Source: Bacillota bacterium (lineage in GTDB: Bacteria; Bacillota; Limnochordia; Limnochordales; ZCTH02-B6). From it: a stretch of 7,494 nt of DNA. The position numbers were made by a program, and so were the translations under genes. The stretch covers positions 1 through 7,494 of the forward strand of contig QGSR01000089.1 in assembly GCA_003387805.1 (NCBI GenBank), written 5' to 3'. This document shows, one piece after another, positions 6,742 to 7,494 of this stretch. The number at the start of each line of letters is the position of its first letter. The first letter of the stretch is position 1. Below the pieces are notes generated by a model. It made no database searches, was not told the DNA's origin, and was given only the letters and a program-made list of their open reading frames with translations.

Positions 6742-6756
6742 CCGGACCGCCGCGCC

Positions 6757-6788
6757 GGGGCGGGGCCGGGGCGCTGCCGCCCACGGGG
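6757..6788 (+). other. G-rich convergent intergenic stretch, possible G-quadruplex
   Basis: Four runs of four G on the plus strand (6757-6760, 6762-6765, 6768-6771, 6785-6788), with loops of 1, 2 and 13 nt, lie between the convergent stops at 6741 and 6796. Short GC hairpins such as CCGCC/GGCGG (6747-6751 with 6759-6763) compete. There is no U-run, so no standard intrinsic terminator serves either gene. Confidence 0.35.
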
Positions 6789-6795
6789 CGCGTGC

Positions 6796-7494
6796 TCAGC
6801 GGGCCGCGGTGAAGCCCGCCGCGGCCCGCCGGCCCGCGGAGACGGCGGAGCCGGCCTGCTCGCGGCGGCGCTGCTGCAGGTAGCGGTCCATGGCCGCCGC
6901 CGCTTTTCGGCCTGCGGCGATGGCGTGCACCACGGTCAGGCTGCCGGTGACGCAGTCGCCGCCGGCGAAGACGCCGGGCCGGCTGGTTTCGCCGGTTTCT
7001 TTATTAACGACGATGCCGCCCCAGCGGTCCACCGCCAGGCCCGCCTGCTCGGGAATCAGCTCTTCCTGGCCGTAGCCGATGGCCATGATGCACGTGTCCA
7101 CGGGCAGGACGTGCTCGCTGCCGGGAACGGGCACCGGCCGCGGCCGGCCCGAGTCGTCGGCTGCCTCCAGGCGCATGCGCACCAGCTCCATGGCCGTCAG
7201 GCGGCCGTTTTCGTCGCCGATAAACCGGGTGGGGTTGACGAGATAGCGGAACTGCACGCCCTCTTCTTTGGCGAACCCCACTTCGATGGCCCGGGACGGG
7301 CTCTCGGCTTCCGAGCGGCGGTAGACGATGGTCACTTCCTCGGCCCCCAGGCGGATGGCGGTGCGGGCCGCGTCCATGGCCGTGTTGCCCGCGCCGATGA
7401 CGGCCACCCGGCGGGCCACGGGCGGGGGCCCGCCGGCGCCCCCCCCGGCCCACGAAGCCCGCCTGAGGGAGGCTTTTGGCGGCCAGACGCCCTT
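6796..7494 (-). CDS. GltD-like FAD/NAD(P) oxidoreductase (glutamate synthase small-subunit family), 5' partial
   Basis: C-terminal half of a GltD/NfnB/SudA-type flavoprotein; the N-terminal Fe-S and FAD-binding portion lies beyond the right edge. Visible are the NADPH Rossmann motif RRVAVIGAGNTAMDAARTA (7413-7357), the phosphate-binding YRRSE, the family linker AKEEGVQFRYL, RPRPVPVPGSEHVLPVDT, the second FAD segment IMAIGYG, and FAGGDCVTGSLTVVHAIAAGR near the C-terminus, which closes the flavin site. Such subunits move electrons between NAD(P)H and a partner (glutamate synthase large subunit, ferredoxin or sulfide pathways); without the partner gene, which one is undecidable. From GTG 7419 downstream (207 codons) the frame is certain. 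Upstream, 7420-7494 is open in the same frame, but its residues (for example WPPKASLRRASWAGGG) are not family-like and a run of eight C (7439-7446) intervenes, so the frame there is uncertain. It ends with an Arg/Ala-rich tail. Confidence 0.85.
   Translation of the reverse strand, partial: KGVWPPKASLRRASWAGGGAGGPPPVARRVAVIGAGNTAMDAARTAIRLGAEEVTIVYRRSEAESPSRAIEVGFAKEEGVQFRYLVNPTRFIGDENGRLTAMELVRMRLEAADDSGRPRPVPVPGSEHVLPVDTCIMAIGYGQEELIPEQAGLAVDRWGGIVVNKETGETSRPGVFAGGDCVTGSLTVVHAIAAGRKAAAAMDRYLQQRRREQAGSAVSAGRRAAAGFTAAR
6799..6829 (-). repeat. 11-bp perfect inverted repeat at the 3' end of the GltD-like gene
   Basis: GCGGGCCGCGG (6799-6809) and CCGCGGCCCGC (6819-6829) are exact inverted copies with a 9-nt spacer, in the last dozen codons of the minus-strand gene and ending just before its stop. 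In the mRNA this would be a very stable hairpin. No U-run follows, so it may protect the 3' end, help Rho-type termination, or be chance in a GC-rich Ala/Arg tail. Confidence 0.5.

Overview
The window is about 7.5 kb of high-GC bacterial chromosome with short intergenic gaps. Shine-Dalgarno sequences are strong and purine-rich, and five of the seven gene starts visible here are GTG or TTG. This fits a high-GC Firmicutes-type lineage (for example the Symbiobacterium / Limnochordia kind), but that placement is inference. One clue favours a two-membrane cell: the ABC substrate-binding protein has an ordinary signal-peptidase-I-type leader with no lipobox cysteine.

Layout. (1) Minus strand, 1-868: thiamine pyrophosphokinase (thiN, TTG start at 868), whose stop overlaps by one base the start of a glutaredoxin-like CxxC protein that runs off the left edge. 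(2) Positions 869-1135: a divergent control region. It holds an extended -10 promoter for thiN, four 13-bp tandem repeats in the thiN leader, and a 22-bp dyad upstream of the plus-strand operon. (3) Plus strand, 1136-5743: a complete branched-chain amino acid type (HAAT family) ABC importer in the classical order livK-livH-livM-livG-livF. Two hairpins lie between livK and livH; the remaining genes abut or overlap. (4) Plus strand, 5753-6741: a separate transcription unit with its own extended -10 promoter, which sits inside a perfect inverted repeat. It encodes a membrane protein with a C-terminal RCK_C/TrkA_C domain and no recognisable N-terminal family. (5) Minus strand, 6796-7494: the C-terminal part of a GltD/NfnB-type FAD/NAD(P) oxidoreductase that runs off the right edge and converges on the RCK_C gene.

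How the genes work together. LivK captures an amino acid (or a related small ligand) outside the cytoplasmic membrane, LivH and LivM form the channel, and LivG and LivF power it with ATP. The GltD-like enzyme may belong to nitrogen or redox metabolism. The RCK_C membrane protein may be an ion- or nucleotide-gated transporter. ThiN makes the cofactor thiamine diphosphate. Only the liv genes clearly form one functional unit.

Most of the window is ordinary. The parts that known families explain least are the RCK_C membrane gene with its symmetric promoter, and the 13-bp repeats ahead of thiN. I saw no mobile element, CRISPR array, tRNA or rRNA.
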